Shown piece by piece: positions 51,686 to 62,268 of a DNA stretch of 64,000 nt. Below the pieces are notes generated by a model. The model saw only the letters and a program-made list of their open reading frames with translations. It made no database searches and had not been told where the DNA came from. The position numbers and the translations under genes are program-made. Source of the DNA: Croceicoccus estronivorus (GTDB taxonomy: Bacteria; Pseudomonadota; Alphaproteobacteria; Sphingomonadales; Sphingomonadaceae); NCBI RefSeq assembly GCF_001625325.1, contig NZ_JRQQ01000001.1:496001-560000 (forward strand), written 5' to 3'. Each line of letters opens with the position of its first letter. Positions within the stretch are counted from its first letter, which is position 1.

Positions 51686-52078
51686 GCCAGGGGGCTAACA
51701 ATTTCCCCACATGGTTCCAGCCATGTGGCCCTTGGTCAGGCATGGCGGAAACGGCCAGAACATGAAGTTATTCCTACTACCCCCGCAGCAACCCCCGCAC
51801 CGGAAATACAAGAATAGTGGTCATATTCTGTCTATATTGACGTGTTTTCCCACAAGAGGTCAATGTAATTAATGTATGATGTAAATAAATACTGTTCGGA
51901 TTGATTCCTTCAAAACAAGGAGCATCCCATCATTTCGGATATGCGGAACGGACGCAATTTACAGATACATTATCATTTCCCGATCGAATACTCCCCAAGG
52001 CAGTTTCTGACTGCTGTAGAGGCCGTCGCGAGACAATCAGCGGACTGAAGCCGCAACGGCCCCAGATGGGGAGATGGT
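51686..52078. other. Regulatory region with hairpin between PQQ dehydrogenase and receptor
   Basis: This 393-base stretch has no convincing gene. CCACATGG at 51707-51714 and CCATGTGG at 51721-51728 form a perfect 8-bp stem after the dehydrogenase stop and may be a terminator. The following AT-rich part (51820-51900) is probably the receptor promoter. ACGCAATTTAC (about 51951) repeats a sequence upstream of the dehydrogenase. Confidence 0.45.
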
Positions 52079-54415
52079 ATGACCAGAATCTCGACGGGAG
52101 CCGTTGGGCTTTCCCTTCTTGCAATCCAGCTAACGTTTGCGCCGACGGCGAGGGCAGCAACCACGAACGATACGCCCGACACTTCGGCGGAACAGGTCTC
52201 CACCTCCGGAGGTCTGGAAACAATCGTCGTTACGGCCCGACGGTCCAGCGAAAAACTGCAAAACGTCCCGGTCGCGGTGACTGCACTTTCCGGAGAATTT
52301 CTCGACCGCCAGAACATCGTCGATGCGACCGCACTGCCTCGTTTTGCCCCGAACCTGCTCGTCGCGGCGCTGCCGTCAAACCTGTCCGGAGCCACAGTCT
52401 ATATCCGTGGCATCGGCAACAATGAGCCATCGTCAGTGGCCGAACAAGGCGTCGGCATTTATCTTGACGGCGTCTATATCGCCCGTTCCGCCGGAACGCT
52501 GTTCGATGTCGCAGATATCGAACGTGTCGAAGTCCTTCGCGGACCGCAAGGTACATTGTTTGGCCGCAATACCATTGGCGGAGCCGTGCAGTTCGTCTCC
52601 CGAAAACCACGCGACGAATTCGCGATGGAAGCAAAGGCGGGTTACGGCCGCTATAATGACTGGTTCGTTCGCAGTCGTGTCGACACCGGCTTTATCGGCT
52701 CTTCCCCGATCAAGCTGTCTATAACCGCACAGCACCGCCAGAATGACGGCTACATAAACAGCACGGTCACACCGGATTCGCAGGATCCGGGATCGGTCAA
52801 GAATGACAGCATCGTTATCGGGGCCGAAGCGGATCTCGGCGATGTGACGGCAACCTACAGCTTCGACTACAATAACAGGCGGGGCACTACGCCATTCTTC
52901 CAGATCGTTGCGGCAACGCAGGACATCATCAAGTATTACAGCGCGTCACCGGATTATGGCGGCCCAGCGTTTCTGATCAGCCCGGAACGTCAGCAAACCG
53001 TTCAGGAGACGGGTTTCGTCGACAGCTCCGGCCGCCGCGGATACGGTTCGAAAGTCAAGGTGTGGGGCCACGCACTGAATCTCACGTACGAGGCATCACC
53101 CGCCCTGACGCTCAAATCCATTACCGGATATCGACGCTTCTTTCAGGATACGATCACGGATCTCAGCGGGAATGGCGACCTGCAAGGGGTGGTACTCGAT
53201 CCGATCACATTTGACCCGTCGATCGCATCGGTCACACCATATACCGGCCGGATCAACCCCGCGAAACAACGCCAGTTCAGCCAGGAATTTCAGGCACTGG
53301 GCACCGTTGGCGACTTCAGTTACCTCGCCGGCGCATACTATTTCCACGAGAGGGTATCGGAATACTACGATCAACGGCTGACCTTCGTCCTCGAAGGCGG
53401 CGATGCTGGTATCAATCTGAACCCGATACAGGCCATACGGGGCAAGGCAGAGTCCAGGGCCCTGTTCGGTCAGGTAAGCTGGAAACCATCGGCACTGGAT
53501 CAGAAACTGGAGCTGACAGGCGGCCTGCGGTACACCCGGGACAAGAAAACCCTGACTCTCGCCGGTGACGTACAACCCAATCTCACAGGCAAGGTGAGTT
53601 CGGAAAACCTTTCATGGCTGGCTTCCGCCTCATACGAACTGGCGCCTGACCTCATGGTATATGCCCGCGTTTCGACCGGCTATCGCTCTGGCGGCATCAA
53701 CCCCCGCGCGACAGTCATCAATACGTTCAAGCCGGAAAAGGCAATGGCCTACGAAGCCGGCATCAAGTCGGAATTCTTCGATCATCGCCTCCGGCTTAAC
53801 CTGGCGGGATACATCACCAACTACACCGACCGTCAGCTGACCCAGTTCGCAGCGGGTAGCGCAGGGGCAACCGGGCTCATCGTCAATGCGGGCAAAGTAC
53901 GGCTGCAAGGCTTCGAAGCAGAATTTGCCGCAACCCCGCTGCCGGGCTTCAGCCTCGACGGATCGGTGGGCTATGTGCATACCGAGTACCGCCAATTCCT
54001 GTTCCGCGACCCGGTCACCGACATCGTCAGTGACGTCGCCGACGCCGCCAAGCCGATCTACACACCGAAGTGGACCCTGCATCTGGGCGGCGAATATGCC
54101 TATGAATTCACTGGCGGGCTGGCCCGCCTGCGGATCGATTATTCACTTCGCACGTCGATCTATTTCAACGCCCTCGATGCGACCACGCCATTCAACGAAA
54201 ATATCAAATCCGGCACAGACCGGAATGTGAAGGCACGACTTTCGCTGGAAGATATCGACATCGGCGGCACGAAGATGGAATTCGGGGTTTGGGGTGACAA
54301 CCTGACCAACCAGAAGAACATCGCCTATGGTATCGACTTCGGGAGTCTCGGCTTCGCCGGCGCGATCTTCAAGAAACCGATTACCTATGGCGTCGACATG
54401 AAAATCGTCTTCTGA
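52079..54415 (+). CDS. TonB-dependent receptor
   Basis: This 778-residue receptor has a signal peptide (MTRISTGAVGLSLLAIQL to ARAATT). The plug has ETIVVTARRSSEKLQNVPVAVTAL and IERVEVLRGPQGTLFGRNTIGGAVQFVSR, and the barrel ends ITYGVDMKIVF. GGGGAGATGGT precedes the ATG. An SDR gene follows after 60 bases, then a Baeyer-Villiger monooxygenase, so it likely imports the compound that these enzymes oxidise. Confidence 0.9.
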   Translation: MTRISTGAVGLSLLAIQLTFAPTARAATTNDTPDTSAEQVSTSGGLETIVVTARRSSEKLQNVPVAVTALSGEFLDRQNIVDATALPRFAPNLLVAALPSNLSGATVYIRGIGNNEPSSVAEQGVGIYLDGVYIARSAGTLFDVADIERVEVLRGPQGTLFGRNTIGGAVQFVSRKPRDEFAMEAKAGYGRYNDWFVRSRVDTGFIGSSPIKLSITAQHRQNDGYINSTVTPDSQDPGSVKNDSIVIGAEADLGDVTATYSFDYNNRRGTTPFFQIVAATQDIIKYYSASPDYGGPAFLISPERQQTVQETGFVDSSGRRGYGSKVKVWGHALNLTYEASPALTLKSITGYRRFFQDTITDLSGNGDLQGVVLDPITFDPSIASVTPYTGRINPAKQRQFSQEFQALGTVGDFSYLAGAYYFHERVSEYYDQRLTFVLEGGDAGINLNPIQAIRGKAESRALFGQVSWKPSALDQKLELTGGLRYTRDKKTLTLAGDVQPNLTGKVSSENLSWLASASYELAPDLMVYARVSTGYRSGGINPRATVINTFKPEKAMAYEAGIKSEFFDHRLRLNLAGYITNYTDRQLTQFAAGSAGATGLIVNAGKVRLQGFEAEFAATPLPGFSLDGSVGYVHTEYRQFLFRDPVTDIVSDVADAAKPIYTPKWTLHLGGEYAYEFTGGLARLRIDYSLRTSIYFNALDATTPFNENIKSGTDRNVKARLSLEDIDIGGTKMEFGVWGDNLTNQKNIAYGIDFGSLGFAGAIFKKPITYGVDMKIVF

Positions 54416-54475
54416 GACCCATTCGCCAACGGCAACGACCGACCCCCGTGAAGAATCGATGATCGGAACTACACC

Positions 54476-55252
54476 ATGACAACACCCACGGACCGGACAG
54501 ACAGAAATGCCCGTTATCGCGGACGACGCGTCTATATCACCGGCGCGGCATCCGGGATCGGCCTTGCGACCGCCCGCATTCTCGCACAGGAAGGGGCCGC
54601 ACTGGCCATGGTCGACATCGACGCGGCGGGATTGCAGTCTGCGGTCGACGAACTGGGTGGGCATTGCCTGCCGGTCGATCTCACCGATGGTGATGCGGTC
54701 GACCGGTCAGTCGCCTCGGCGGCGGAACTGCTGGGCGGACTGGACTGCGTCATCAATGTCGCGGGCGTGCCCGAGGGACGCGGACTGGCAGAGCTGGACC
54801 CGGAGATCTGGGCCCGCGTGTTCGCGATCAACCTGACCGCCCCATACCGGATTTGCCGGGCAGCCCTTCCCTTCCTTTCTGCACAGGATGGCTCCGCAAT
54901 CGTCAACGTTGCCAGCGGCGAGGCCCTGCTGCCAAGCGCGGCCGGCACACCCGCCTACGCGGCCTCGAAAGGCGGACTGATTTCGTTCACCAAGGCATTG
55001 GCAGCAGGTCTGGCACCGACAATCCGGGCAAATGCCATCTGCCCCGGCTTGACCGATACACCCATGGTTGCCCCCTACCTGCATGGCCCCGGCAACGAGC
55101 AACTAGCTGCAAGTTTCGCAGCCCGATACAGCATGAAACGCGCCGCCCAGCCGGTCGAAATCGCGGAGGCGATAGCCTTCCTGGGCAGTCACGAGGCATC
55201 CTACATCACGGGCGCCACTCTGGCCGTCGACGGCGGACGGTCATTCCACTGA
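54476..55252 (+). CDS. SDR family oxidoreductase
   Basis: This is a 258-residue short-chain dehydrogenase with [20 protein letters not shown], the catalytic Ser in [17 protein letters not shown] (Tyr, Lys), and [17 protein letters not shown] at the end. It probably oxidises an alcohol to the ketone used by the Baeyer-Villiger enzyme 76 bases downstream. There is no strong ribosome binding site, but the ATG follows the receptor closely. Confidence 0.88.
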   Translation: MTTPTDRTDRNARYRGRRVYITGAASGIGLATARILAQEGAALAMVDIDAAGLQSAVDELGGHCLPVDLTDGDAVDRSVASAAELLGGLDCVINVAGVPEGRGLAELDPEIWARVFAINLTAPYRICRAALPFLSAQDGSAIVNVASGEALLPSAAGTPAYAASKGGLISFTKALAAGLAPTIRANAICPGLTDTPMVAPYLHGPGNEQLAASFAARYSMKRAAQPVEIAEAIAFLGSHEASYITGATLAVDGGRSFH

Positions 55253-55328
55253 CGCGGACCATGAACTTCCCTTCAATCGCCTGGCAAAAGACACCAACAG
55301 GCGCTGCAAGCGCCGGGAGAGCACCGGA

Positions 55329-57122
55329 TTGAAACAGACACCGGAATCCAGCGACCTTGAAATCGATATCGAGGCATTGGAGCAGAAGTACGCCGAGGAA
55401 CGGAGAAAGCGCCTGCGGGCAGATGGGCTCAACCAGTATGCGCCATTGGAAGGGAAGTTCGCGGACTTCGCGAAGGACCCTCACGCCGATCCAACGCTGA
55501 AACGCGATCCGGTGGCGGAAGAGATCGATGTCGCTATCATCGGGGGCGGATTTTCCGGTCTGCTGGTCGGATGCCGTCTGCGTCAGGCAGGAACAGAGGA
55601 TGTCCGGATAATCGAGAAAGGCGCCGACTTCGGCGGGACCTGGTACTGGAACCGCTATCCCGGCGCCGCATGCGATGTGGAATCGTACATCTACATGCCG
55701 CTGCTCGAAGAACTGAGTTATATTCCGACCGAAAAATACGCACGGGCGGCGGAAATTCATGACCATTGCCGGAGGATAGGCGAACGGTTCGGCCTTTATG
55801 AAAAGGCACTGTTCCAGACCACGGTTACACAGGCGGCGTGGGACGCCGACAGGTGCAGGTGGATCGTGCGAACGGATCGGGGGGACACACTCGCGGCACG
55901 CTTCCTTGTTTCCTGCATCGGCGTGCTGAGCACACCCAAGCTCCCCGGCATTCCCGGCATCGCCGGTTTTTCCGGCCATGCCTTTCACACCAGCCGCTGG
56001 GACTACGCCTATACCGGCGGCGATGCCAACGGCGGAATGACCGGTCTGGAAGACAAGGTCGTGGGGATTATCGGCACCGGCGCGACCGGCATACAGTGCA
56101 CCCCTTACCTGGCGCGTTCAGCCAAACATCTCTTCGTCATCCAGCGAACCCCTTCCTCCATTGACGCACGCGGCAACCGCCCCACCGACCCCGACTGGGT
56201 TCAGGAACTCAAACCCGGCTGGGCGCAAGAACGCAGAGACAATTTCACAGCTGTAACGTCAGGCGCCAATGCGAGCCGGGACTTGGTGAACGACGGCTGG
56301 ACCACACTGTTCCAGACACTCATGGGCACAGGCGGCGATGCCGCTACCACACCGCCGACTCCCGAGGCATTGAGGTTGGCGGAAATGCGCAAGATGGAGG
56401 AAACGCGGCAAAAGATCGACAGCATCGTACATGATCCAGACACCGCTGCCGCGCTCAAACCCTATTACCACTATATGTGCAAGCGCCCGGGTTTCAGCGA
56501 CGATTATCTCGACACGTTCAATCGCGACAATGTGACTCTGCTGGATACCGCGGGCCGGGGCGTGGAACGGATCACCGCGAAAGGCATCGTCGTCAATGGC
56601 GAGGAATACCCGCTCGATTGCCTGATTTTCGCAACTGGCTTCGCTTTCATGACGGATTTCACGAAGGAAGCGGGCTTCGACATCGTCGGGGAAGGCGGAC
56701 AGCCGTTAAGCCGGCACTGGGCGGAAGGGGCCCGCACCCTTTACGGCATGCAGACCCACGGCTTCCCCAATTTCATGCTCATCAGCTATGTTCAGTCCGG
56801 CGCATCAATCAATTACGTGCACATCGCCGACGAGCAGGCGCTGCACATCGCGCATATCGTCACGACCTGCCTCGACCGGGGGATCGCCGCCATCCAGCCG
56901 ACGGAGCAGGCCGAAGCCGGCTGGGTCAACGAAGTGCTGGAATCGTCCGCACAAAGGCGGGCGTTTCTCGAAACCTGTACGCCGGGCATCTACAATTTCG
57001 AAGGGAAGCGCGGCCGGGCCCAGCAACTGAACGACTTATACAACGGCAACCCGATGGACTATCTGGCCCGGCTACGCACATGGCGGGAGGCAGGAACCCT
57101 GCAAGGCATGGAAACCCGTTAG
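55329..57122 (+). CDS. Baeyer-Villiger monooxygenase (flavin-containing)
   Basis: This 597-residue class B flavoprotein monooxygenase converts a ketone to an ester or lactone using NADPH. It has the FAD motif [35 protein letters not shown], the fingerprint [13 protein letters not shown] (FxGxxxHxxxW) and the NADPH motif [13 protein letters not shown]. The N-terminal extension (about 65 residues) resembles phenylacetone and steroid monooxygenases. The start is a TTG at 55329 with GGGAGAG upstream. Its last codons overlap the convergent SDR by 4 bases. Confidence 0.92.
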   Translation: MKQTPESSDLEIDIEALEQKYAEERRKRLRADGLNQYAPLEGKFADFAKDPHADPTLKRDPVAEEIDVAIIGGGFSGLLVGCRLRQAGTEDVRIIEKGADFGGTWYWNRYPGAACDVESYIYMPLLEELSYIPTEKYARAAEIHDHCRRIGERFGLYEKALFQTTVTQAAWDADRCRWIVRTDRGDTLAARFLVSCIGVLSTPKLPGIPGIAGFSGHAFHTSRWDYAYTGGDANGGMTGLEDKVVGIIGTGATGIQCTPYLARSAKHLFVIQRTPSSIDARGNRPTDPDWVQELKPGWAQERRDNFTAVTSGANASRDLVNDGWTTLFQTLMGTGGDAATTPPTPEALRLAEMRKMEETRQKIDSIVHDPDTAAALKPYYHYMCKRPGFSDDYLDTFNRDNVTLLDTAGRGVERITAKGIVVNGEEYPLDCLIFATGFAFMTDFTKEAGFDIVGEGGQPLSRHWAEGARTLYGMQTHGFPNFMLISYVQSGASINYVHIADEQALHIAHIVTTCLDRGIAAIQPTEQAEAGWVNEVLESSAQRRAFLETCTPGIYNFEGKRGRAQQLNDLYNGNPMDYLARLRTWREAGTLQGMETR

Positions 57123-57928
57123 CCCCCGCTGCGCTTCAGGAACTCCGCATAGGCGGGATGATGTATCAGCAGCCCGCCATCCACCGAAATGATCTGCCCG
57201 GTGACGAATGCCGCCGCAGGGGAAGCGAGAAACACCGCCACCGACGCGATATCCTCTGGCCGGCCCAGGCTGGGCGTCAGGTGGCTGCGTTCATAGATTT
57301 CGATTTCCTCGCGCGAAATATTGGCGGCAAGCGCAGGCGTCTGGATCACCCCGGGTGCAATCGCGTTGCACCTGATGTTCTGCTTGCCATAAAGCGTCGC
57401 CACATAACGGGTGAGCGTATTGAGCCCGCCCTTGGAAGCCCCGTAGGCCGGACGCGCGAGATCCCCGGCCAGACCGGAGGCGGACGAAGTGTTTATGATC
57501 GCACCACCGCCGCGCTTGAGCATTTCGGGAATGGCATATTTGCAACCGAGCATCGGGCCTCGCAAATTCACTGCAAATGCCTCGTCCCACACCTCCGCAT
57601 CCATTGAGACGATATCGCAATCGCGATTCATCAATGACGGTGACGATGCCGCCGCATTGTTGTGCAGAATGTCCAACCCGCCAAAACGATCGACAGCCGC
57701 TTCGATAGCCGCCTTGATGTCCGCTTCCTTGGACGCGTCCATGCGAACGCCAGTCGCGCGATAACCCTGGGCCACGATTTCATCCGCGACCCGTTCGGCC
57801 CCGGTACCGTCGAGGTCGGCAACAACCACAGCGGCACCGGCACGAGCCATGGCGAGAGAAGTCGCCCGGCCAATGCCCGAAGCCCCGCCAGTGACCATGG
57901 CCACCTTTTCAGAAAGCATCTCTTCCAT
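57119..57928 (-). CDS. SDR family oxidoreductase
   Basis: This is a 269-residue short-chain dehydrogenase with [33 protein letters not shown] (catalytic Ser), YGASKGG, and [15 protein letters not shown] at the C-terminus. The ATG at 57928 (MEEML) has GGAG upstream; earlier ATGs at 57949 and 57940 exist. It converges on the monooxygenase and diverges from the pseudo-SDR pair. Confidence 0.88.
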   Translation of the reverse strand: MEEMLSEKVAMVTGGASGIGRATSLAMARAGAAVVVADLDGTGAERVADEIVAQGYRATGVRMDASKEADIKAAIEAAVDRFGGLDILHNNAAASSPSLMNRDCDIVSMDAEVWDEAFAVNLRGPMLGCKYAIPEMLKRGGGAIINTSSASGLAGDLARPAYGASKGGLNTLTRYVATLYGKQNIRCNAIAPGVIQTPALAANISREEIEIYERSHLTPSLGRPEDIASVAVFLASPAAAFVTGQIISVDGGLLIHHPAYAEFLKRSGG

Positions 57929-58063
57929 AAATTTCTCCATTTTACGCATTCTCGTTATTTTTCCGATATTCGCGTTGATCCAATGGTATTTTCAAATACA
58001 AATTGACACTCTCCGGGTTACGGATCCGATCATCCAGAGACATAAGAACGGTAGGAGAGGTCA

Positions 58064-58690
58064 TTGGCACGCACAGATGTCACGGTCATTGGGTACGATG
58101 ACAGTGAAGCCTGCCGCATCGCACAGGAATTTGATGCACGCTTCATTCCCCTCGCCCGCGATGCCGATGACGACACTTTAGCCGCATGGCGGGATACGAC
58201 CGGGTCAGGCCCACGATCAGGCAGTGTTGTCGTGGCGTTGTTTCCGAAGCTGCAAGACCATGCCCCGATATCGTCCGTCGCATCCCCCGACTGGGACAGT
58301 CGCGCGGATACCCCGCTCTTGCATTGGATGGTCGCTCTTGGCGCGTCCGCGTTGCTGTGCGCCGATGAAGGCACAATCGTCGCCGTCACCGATTGCCCCC
58401 CTCCGCTGGATGCCGCGGGCCTTGCGCCCGAGGCCGCGGTGGCAGAGGCGGTTTCCGCCCTCACCCGCTCGCTGGCTCTCTCCGAAGGCAAGCGTGGCGT
58501 GCGTGCCAACACGATCCTGACACCTTGCCGCCTGGTCACGGATCCCCCGATCGCACCTGCACCGCCTTTGCCGGGGTTTCCCGGCACGATGGAGGAGGAT
58601 GTCCTGAACGCAGTGAAACTTATCCTGTCTCCAGAGGCAGCGCATCTTAGCGGGCACGTTCTTCCCGCAGATCGGGGGCGGTCATGGTGA
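58064..58690 (+). CDS. SDR-fold protein lacking catalytic motifs (pseudo-oxidoreductase)
   Basis: This 208-residue protein is homologous in outline to SDRs but lacks the key residues. The TGxxxGxG motif is replaced by VTVIGYDDSEACRIAQEF, there is no YxxxK, and only the C-terminal part looks normal (RANTILTPCRLVTD and AHLSGHVLPADRGRSW). The start is a TTG at 58064 with GTAGGAGAGG upstream. It overlaps the next gene, an intact SDR, by 7 bases. An inactive partner in a heteromeric SDR, as known for BbsC with BbsD, is possible. Confidence 0.72.
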   Translation: MARTDVTVIGYDDSEACRIAQEFDARFIPLARDADDDTLAAWRDTTGSGPRSGSVVVALFPKLQDHAPISSVASPDWDSRADTPLLHWMVALGASALLCADEGTIVAVTDCPPPLDAAGLAPEAAVAEAVSALTRSLALSEGKRGVRANTILTPCRLVTDPPIAPAPPLPGFPGTMEEDVLNAVKLILSPEAAHLSGHVLPADRGRSW

Positions 58691-59451
58691 AATCCGGCAA
58701 GCGCAGTGTACTTATTACCGGTGCCAGCGGCGGCGTTGGCCGTGGTATCGCACTGGCCTGCGGCGAAGCGGGCTGGAATGTGTGGATCGCTGCACGCCGT
58801 GCGGCAGAAGGCGAAGCCGTGGCCAAGGAAGTCACTGATGCAGGCGGCACCGGCCACTTCGTGAGTTGCGACGTGACGGACGAAAGCTCCGTCGCTGATG
58901 CCCTGGCCACTGTCGTTGCCACCGATGGCAAGCTCGACGGCGCGGTACACAACGCCACAAGCGACCTGTCGGCAACCAAGCATGCCGTGTTGCCGGACTT
59001 CACAATTGGGGAAATTCGGCACCAGATGGCGGTGTCGATGCGTGGCAGCTATCTTCTGGCTCACCTCGCGTATCCTCATCTGAAGGAAAGCCGGGGAGCC
59101 TTGCTGCTGCTGACATCCGAGGCCGGTTTCGAAGGCAAGGCGAAACTGCCCGTCTATGCATCGGTCAAGGCGGCGCAACGGGGATTTGGCCGGGCTCTTG
59201 CCCGCGAATGGGGGCCGGAAGGGATCAGGGTAAACTGCCTGGCACCACTCGCCACCACGCCCGCGCTCGACGTGGCATTCGTCAACGACCCGTCGATGAA
59301 AGCCCGGGTCATGGGCCGCAACCCTTTGGGCCGGCTTGGCGACCCCATGCAGGATATCGGCCGCGCCGCGCGCTTCCTGCTTTCGGAGGATAGCGCCTAC
59401 GTTACCGGGCACACGCTGATGGCCGATGGCGGAAGCTGCCCGGTGACATGA
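58684..59451 (+). CDS. SDR family oxidoreductase
   Basis: This is a 255-residue short-chain dehydrogenase with intact catalytic residues: LITGASGGVGRGIALAC, LTSEAGFEGK, YASVKAA (Tyr, Lys) and YVTGHTLMADGG. The ATG at 58684 overlaps the pseudo-SDR stop by 7 bases, so the two are made together. Its 3' end lies 1 base from the convergent P450 gene. Confidence 0.88.
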   Translation: MVKSGKRSVLITGASGGVGRGIALACGEAGWNVWIAARRAAEGEAVAKEVTDAGGTGHFVSCDVTDESSVADALATVVATDGKLDGAVHNATSDLSATKHAVLPDFTIGEIRHQMAVSMRGSYLLAHLAYPHLKESRGALLLLTSEAGFEGKAKLPVYASVKAAQRGFGRALAREWGPEGIRVNCLAPLATTPALDVAFVNDPSMKARVMGRNPLGRLGDPMQDIGRAARFLLSEDSAYVTGHTLMADGGSCPVT

Positions 59452-59452
59452 A

Positions 59453-60667
59453 TTAACTGGCGACGAGGTCGAGCCGTTCGGGCCCATATTCGAGATGGTG
59501 TGCAACACATCGCCACTCGAAGCCGGGCTTGAACGCCAGACTGGCTTCCGGGAACTGCGCCAGCATTTCTTCCAGCACGACACGTCCGATCATGCGGGTG
59601 AGATGGTTGCCCAGGCACGTGTGCGGACCATACCCAAACGCGATATGATTGCGGGGATTCTCCCGATCCAGCCGGAATTCGCCGGCGTCGGGAAAGACTG
59701 AAGGATCGCGATTGGCCGCCGCGATACCCAGCATGATATGCTCCCCTTTGTGAACCGGGCACCCACCGATCTCGCCCTCTTCCCGCGCCGTGCGGAAAAG
59801 GAATGAAACCGGCGATTCATGGCGGAGCGATTCATCCACCGCAGGCGGGATCAAGGCGGGATCCGTCCTGAGAGCCTGCCGGAAGTCCGCATCCCGAACG
59901 AAGCGATAGAGGAGATTGCCGAGCATGTAGCTGGCGGAAAGCGAACCCGAGAGAATATTGACCATCAGCGTGCGGATGTGGTGGGCGCCGATTTGCCAGC
60001 CGTCGTCACCGCGCGCCTGGATCATCGTCGTAATCAGGTCGTCGGGCGCCTCTGCCCCCGCTTCTTCGCGTTCCGAAATCAGACCGTCGAGCACGGCGGA
60101 AAATTCCGGAAACGCCCCCTTGATCCCCACCCCGCGATCGGTCTTGCCATGGGACGGCCATGTGCTGTGGAGCAGTTCATCGCACCATTCCATGACCTGT
60201 TCATGCAATTCGTCGGGGATGCCCAGGACGTGCGCAGAGACGGAGCCCGGCAAGGGAATTGCAAGCGCCTTCATCAAGTCGCCGCCGCCCGCCTCGGCAA
60301 AGCGCTCCAGCCGCCGCCGTACATTGTCACGGGCCCAGCCTTCGGCAGCGATAGCGGCCTTGGGCGTGAACTGCCGCATGAGCACCGCCCGAATCCTGGG
60401 ATGCAGCGGAGCGTCAATTTCGCCAAGGAAGCTTTCCTCCACCGGCACGGTAACGCCGGGGGCCCGCATGTCCCCCACGGATGAAAACCGCACGATGTCC
60501 ATGAACGCATCGCGCGTGTCCTTCCATCGCGTGGTCAGCACCATATCCGCAGCCGGACGACATACCGGCTTGGTGGCCCGGATGCGGTCCATCAGGGCGA
60601 AGTCCTTGGATTTCGAGGTATCGTGCGGATCGAAAGCGAATTGGTCGTCGATCGGTTGGCTGCCCAT
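59453..60667 (-). CDS. Cytochrome P450
   Basis: This is a bacterial soluble P450 of about 404 residues. The heme loop is FGYGPHTCLGNHL, the K-helix has ESLRHESPV (ExxR), and PDAGEFRLDRENPRNH precedes the heme. The I-helix is unusual. The stretch NILSGSLSASYMLGN replaces the normal A/G-G-x-(D/E)-T, so both the acid and the threonine are lost. The ATG at 60667 (MGSQPI) is used, with GAGGAAATG upstream. It starts 10 bases after the second P450 gene. Confidence 0.92.
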   Translation of the reverse strand: MGSQPIDDQFAFDPHDTSKSKDFALMDRIRATKPVCRPAADMVLTTRWKDTRDAFMDIVRFSSVGDMRAPGVTVPVEESFLGEIDAPLHPRIRAVLMRQFTPKAAIAAEGWARDNVRRRLERFAEAGGGDLMKALAIPLPGSVSAHVLGIPDELHEQVMEWCDELLHSTWPSHGKTDRGVGIKGAFPEFSAVLDGLISEREEAGAEAPDDLITTMIQARGDDGWQIGAHHIRTLMVNILSGSLSASYMLGNLLYRFVRDADFRQALRTDPALIPPAVDESLRHESPVSFLFRTAREEGEIGGCPVHKGEHIMLGIAAANRDPSVFPDAGEFRLDRENPRNHIAFGYGPHTCLGNHLTRMIGRVVLEEMLAQFPEASLAFKPGFEWRCVAHHLEYGPERLDLVAS

Positions 60668-60677
60668 TTTCATTTCC

Positions 60678-61862
60678 TCATCCAAAGACAATCGGCACAC
60701 TCGCGAGGCCCCGTGTCGGAACCAGCTGGTTACGGACCACGCCACTCTCCACAATGTCGAATTCCGGGGCCACTTCGAGCAGCGCCTGCAACGCGACGCG
60801 AGTTTCCAGCCGTGCGACGGCAGCCCCCAGACAAGTGTGAATGCCTTGGCCGAAGCTCCAATGCGTTTTCACGCGGGGCCGGTCGAAATCGAGACAGCCG
60901 GGATTATCGAAGACATCCTCGTCGTGGTTCGCAGATCCATAGAGGATCAGCACCTGATCGCCTGCCGGAATGGTCACACCGTGCAGTTCCACATCGCAGG
61001 TGGTCACGCGGGCGAGACCCTGCACCGGGGATACGAACCTGATGAGTTCTTCCAGCGCGGTGGACCACCGCGACGGATCAGCTGTCAGCTTCCGCCGTTC
61101 GTCCGGGTTACGCCCCAGAGCGATCACCCCGTTGGCGATCATGTTCATCGTCGTGTTCTGTGACGCGTCATGCAGCAGCGAACAAAAGCCCGCGATTTCG
61201 GCATCGCTGAGTTCCAGACCGGCCTTGTCATGGTGCAGGATCTGGGAAATCAGGTCCGATCCCTTGTTAACGCGGCGTTCCGCGACAAGCCGCTTCCAAT
61301 AGGCGTCCATTTCCCCATACGCCTTGAGAGCGGCGGGGCTGGTAAAGTCCGAGCCGGCAAGCGTGTCGAGATTCCAGCGCAGGAACTGGGCCCTGTCCTC
61401 GGTCGGCAGATCCATCAGCGCACACATCGTGAGTGTCGGGATCAGCTGGGCAAAATCGGTCGCCGCATCCAGACGGCCTGCGGGCGCCAGTTCCCGCACG
61501 ATCTCTCTCGCCGAACGGGCAATATCGGGTTCGAGATCCGTCACGCGCCGGGGCGTCAACACGCGCGCAAGGATCGCGCGAAGCTCATCATGCCGTGGCG
61601 GGTCCATGTTGAAGATGTTCGGCGGGATCAGTGTGATGTCGGTGTCGATCAATGTTCCCTTGGCCGAAGAGAACCGCCGCCAGTCCTTCAATGCCGCATC
61701 GATATCCTCAGCCCGGCTCAACATCCAGTAGTGGGGCCAGATACGGTGATCGGCGATCTCACGCTTGTAGACCGGATGTTCCCGACGCATCACCTTGTAG
61801 GCGGAAAACGGGTCCTCGAAGAATTCCGGTGCGAACGGATCGAAATAAAATGAACTATTCAC
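60678..61862 (-). CDS. Cytochrome P450
   Basis: This is a 394-residue bacterial P450. The heme loop is FGQGIHTCLGAAVARLE, the K-helix EELIRFVSPV and the Met-Asp region NMDPPRHDELR is typical. The I-helix reads HDASQNTTMNM, with Thr kept but Asn in the acid position and Ser instead of Gly. It heads a two-P450 reverse operon; no ferredoxin or ferredoxin reductase gene lies beside it. Confidence 0.92.
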   Translation of the reverse strand: MNSSFYFDPFAPEFFEDPFSAYKVMRREHPVYKREIADHRIWPHYWMLSRAEDIDAALKDWRRFSSAKGTLIDTDITLIPPNIFNMDPPRHDELRAILARVLTPRRVTDLEPDIARSAREIVRELAPAGRLDAATDFAQLIPTLTMCALMDLPTEDRAQFLRWNLDTLAGSDFTSPAALKAYGEMDAYWKRLVAERRVNKGSDLISQILHHDKAGLELSDAEIAGFCSLLHDASQNTTMNMIANGVIALGRNPDERRKLTADPSRWSTALEELIRFVSPVQGLARVTTCDVELHGVTIPAGDQVLILYGSANHDEDVFDNPGCLDFDRPRVKTHWSFGQGIHTCLGAAVARLETRVALQALLEVAPEFDIVESGVVRNQLVPTRGLASVPIVFG

Positions 61863-62268
61863 CGCGCTCTCCCTTTGCAGTCCGGAAGCATGGAGCCCCC
61901 ATCAGGCAAAGCTTCGGCAGCACCGACAACCGAAAAGCACTCATCCGGAAGCCGTCGCATACCTCTGCCCATCATCGGCCAGCGGCACTCATGAGAGAGC
62001 GATCCGGCTTTCCCGGTCGCAACTGTATGAAGTCCTGAGCCGGACTTTCATTCATAGCCTCTCCGCCAACTTGTATTCTTGGCCTGTCCAGCAGACGACA
62101 AATCGAAACCTGACGCTGCCGTCAAGTTCACAATATCCGGTTTGGCAAATCGCCCATGCCGCACCCCTCGAATTCCGAGGATGCGGAAATTAGTGAAGCA
62201 GCCGTTGGAACCGGCTGTGCAAATGGGCTCCAAAGAGCTGGAGTGTCTGATTTGCGTTTCGTGGAGGT
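61863..62268. other. Divergent promoter region between P450 pair and LLM gene
   Basis: This 406-base region has no convincing gene. It contains the small palindrome CTCGAATTCCGAG near 62166 and no recognised operator. Promoters of both divergent operons should lie here. Confidence 0.4.

Noticed and set aside
51866-51880. AATGTATGATGTAAA upstream of the 52-kb receptor as an operator copy
   Set aside because: The second half does not match TNGTNNNACNA, and the region is simply AT-rich.
62160-62180. Palindrome CTCGAATTCCGAG as a regulatory site
   Set aside because: It is short, occurs once, and contains a common 6-base palindrome, so chance is the simpler explanation.
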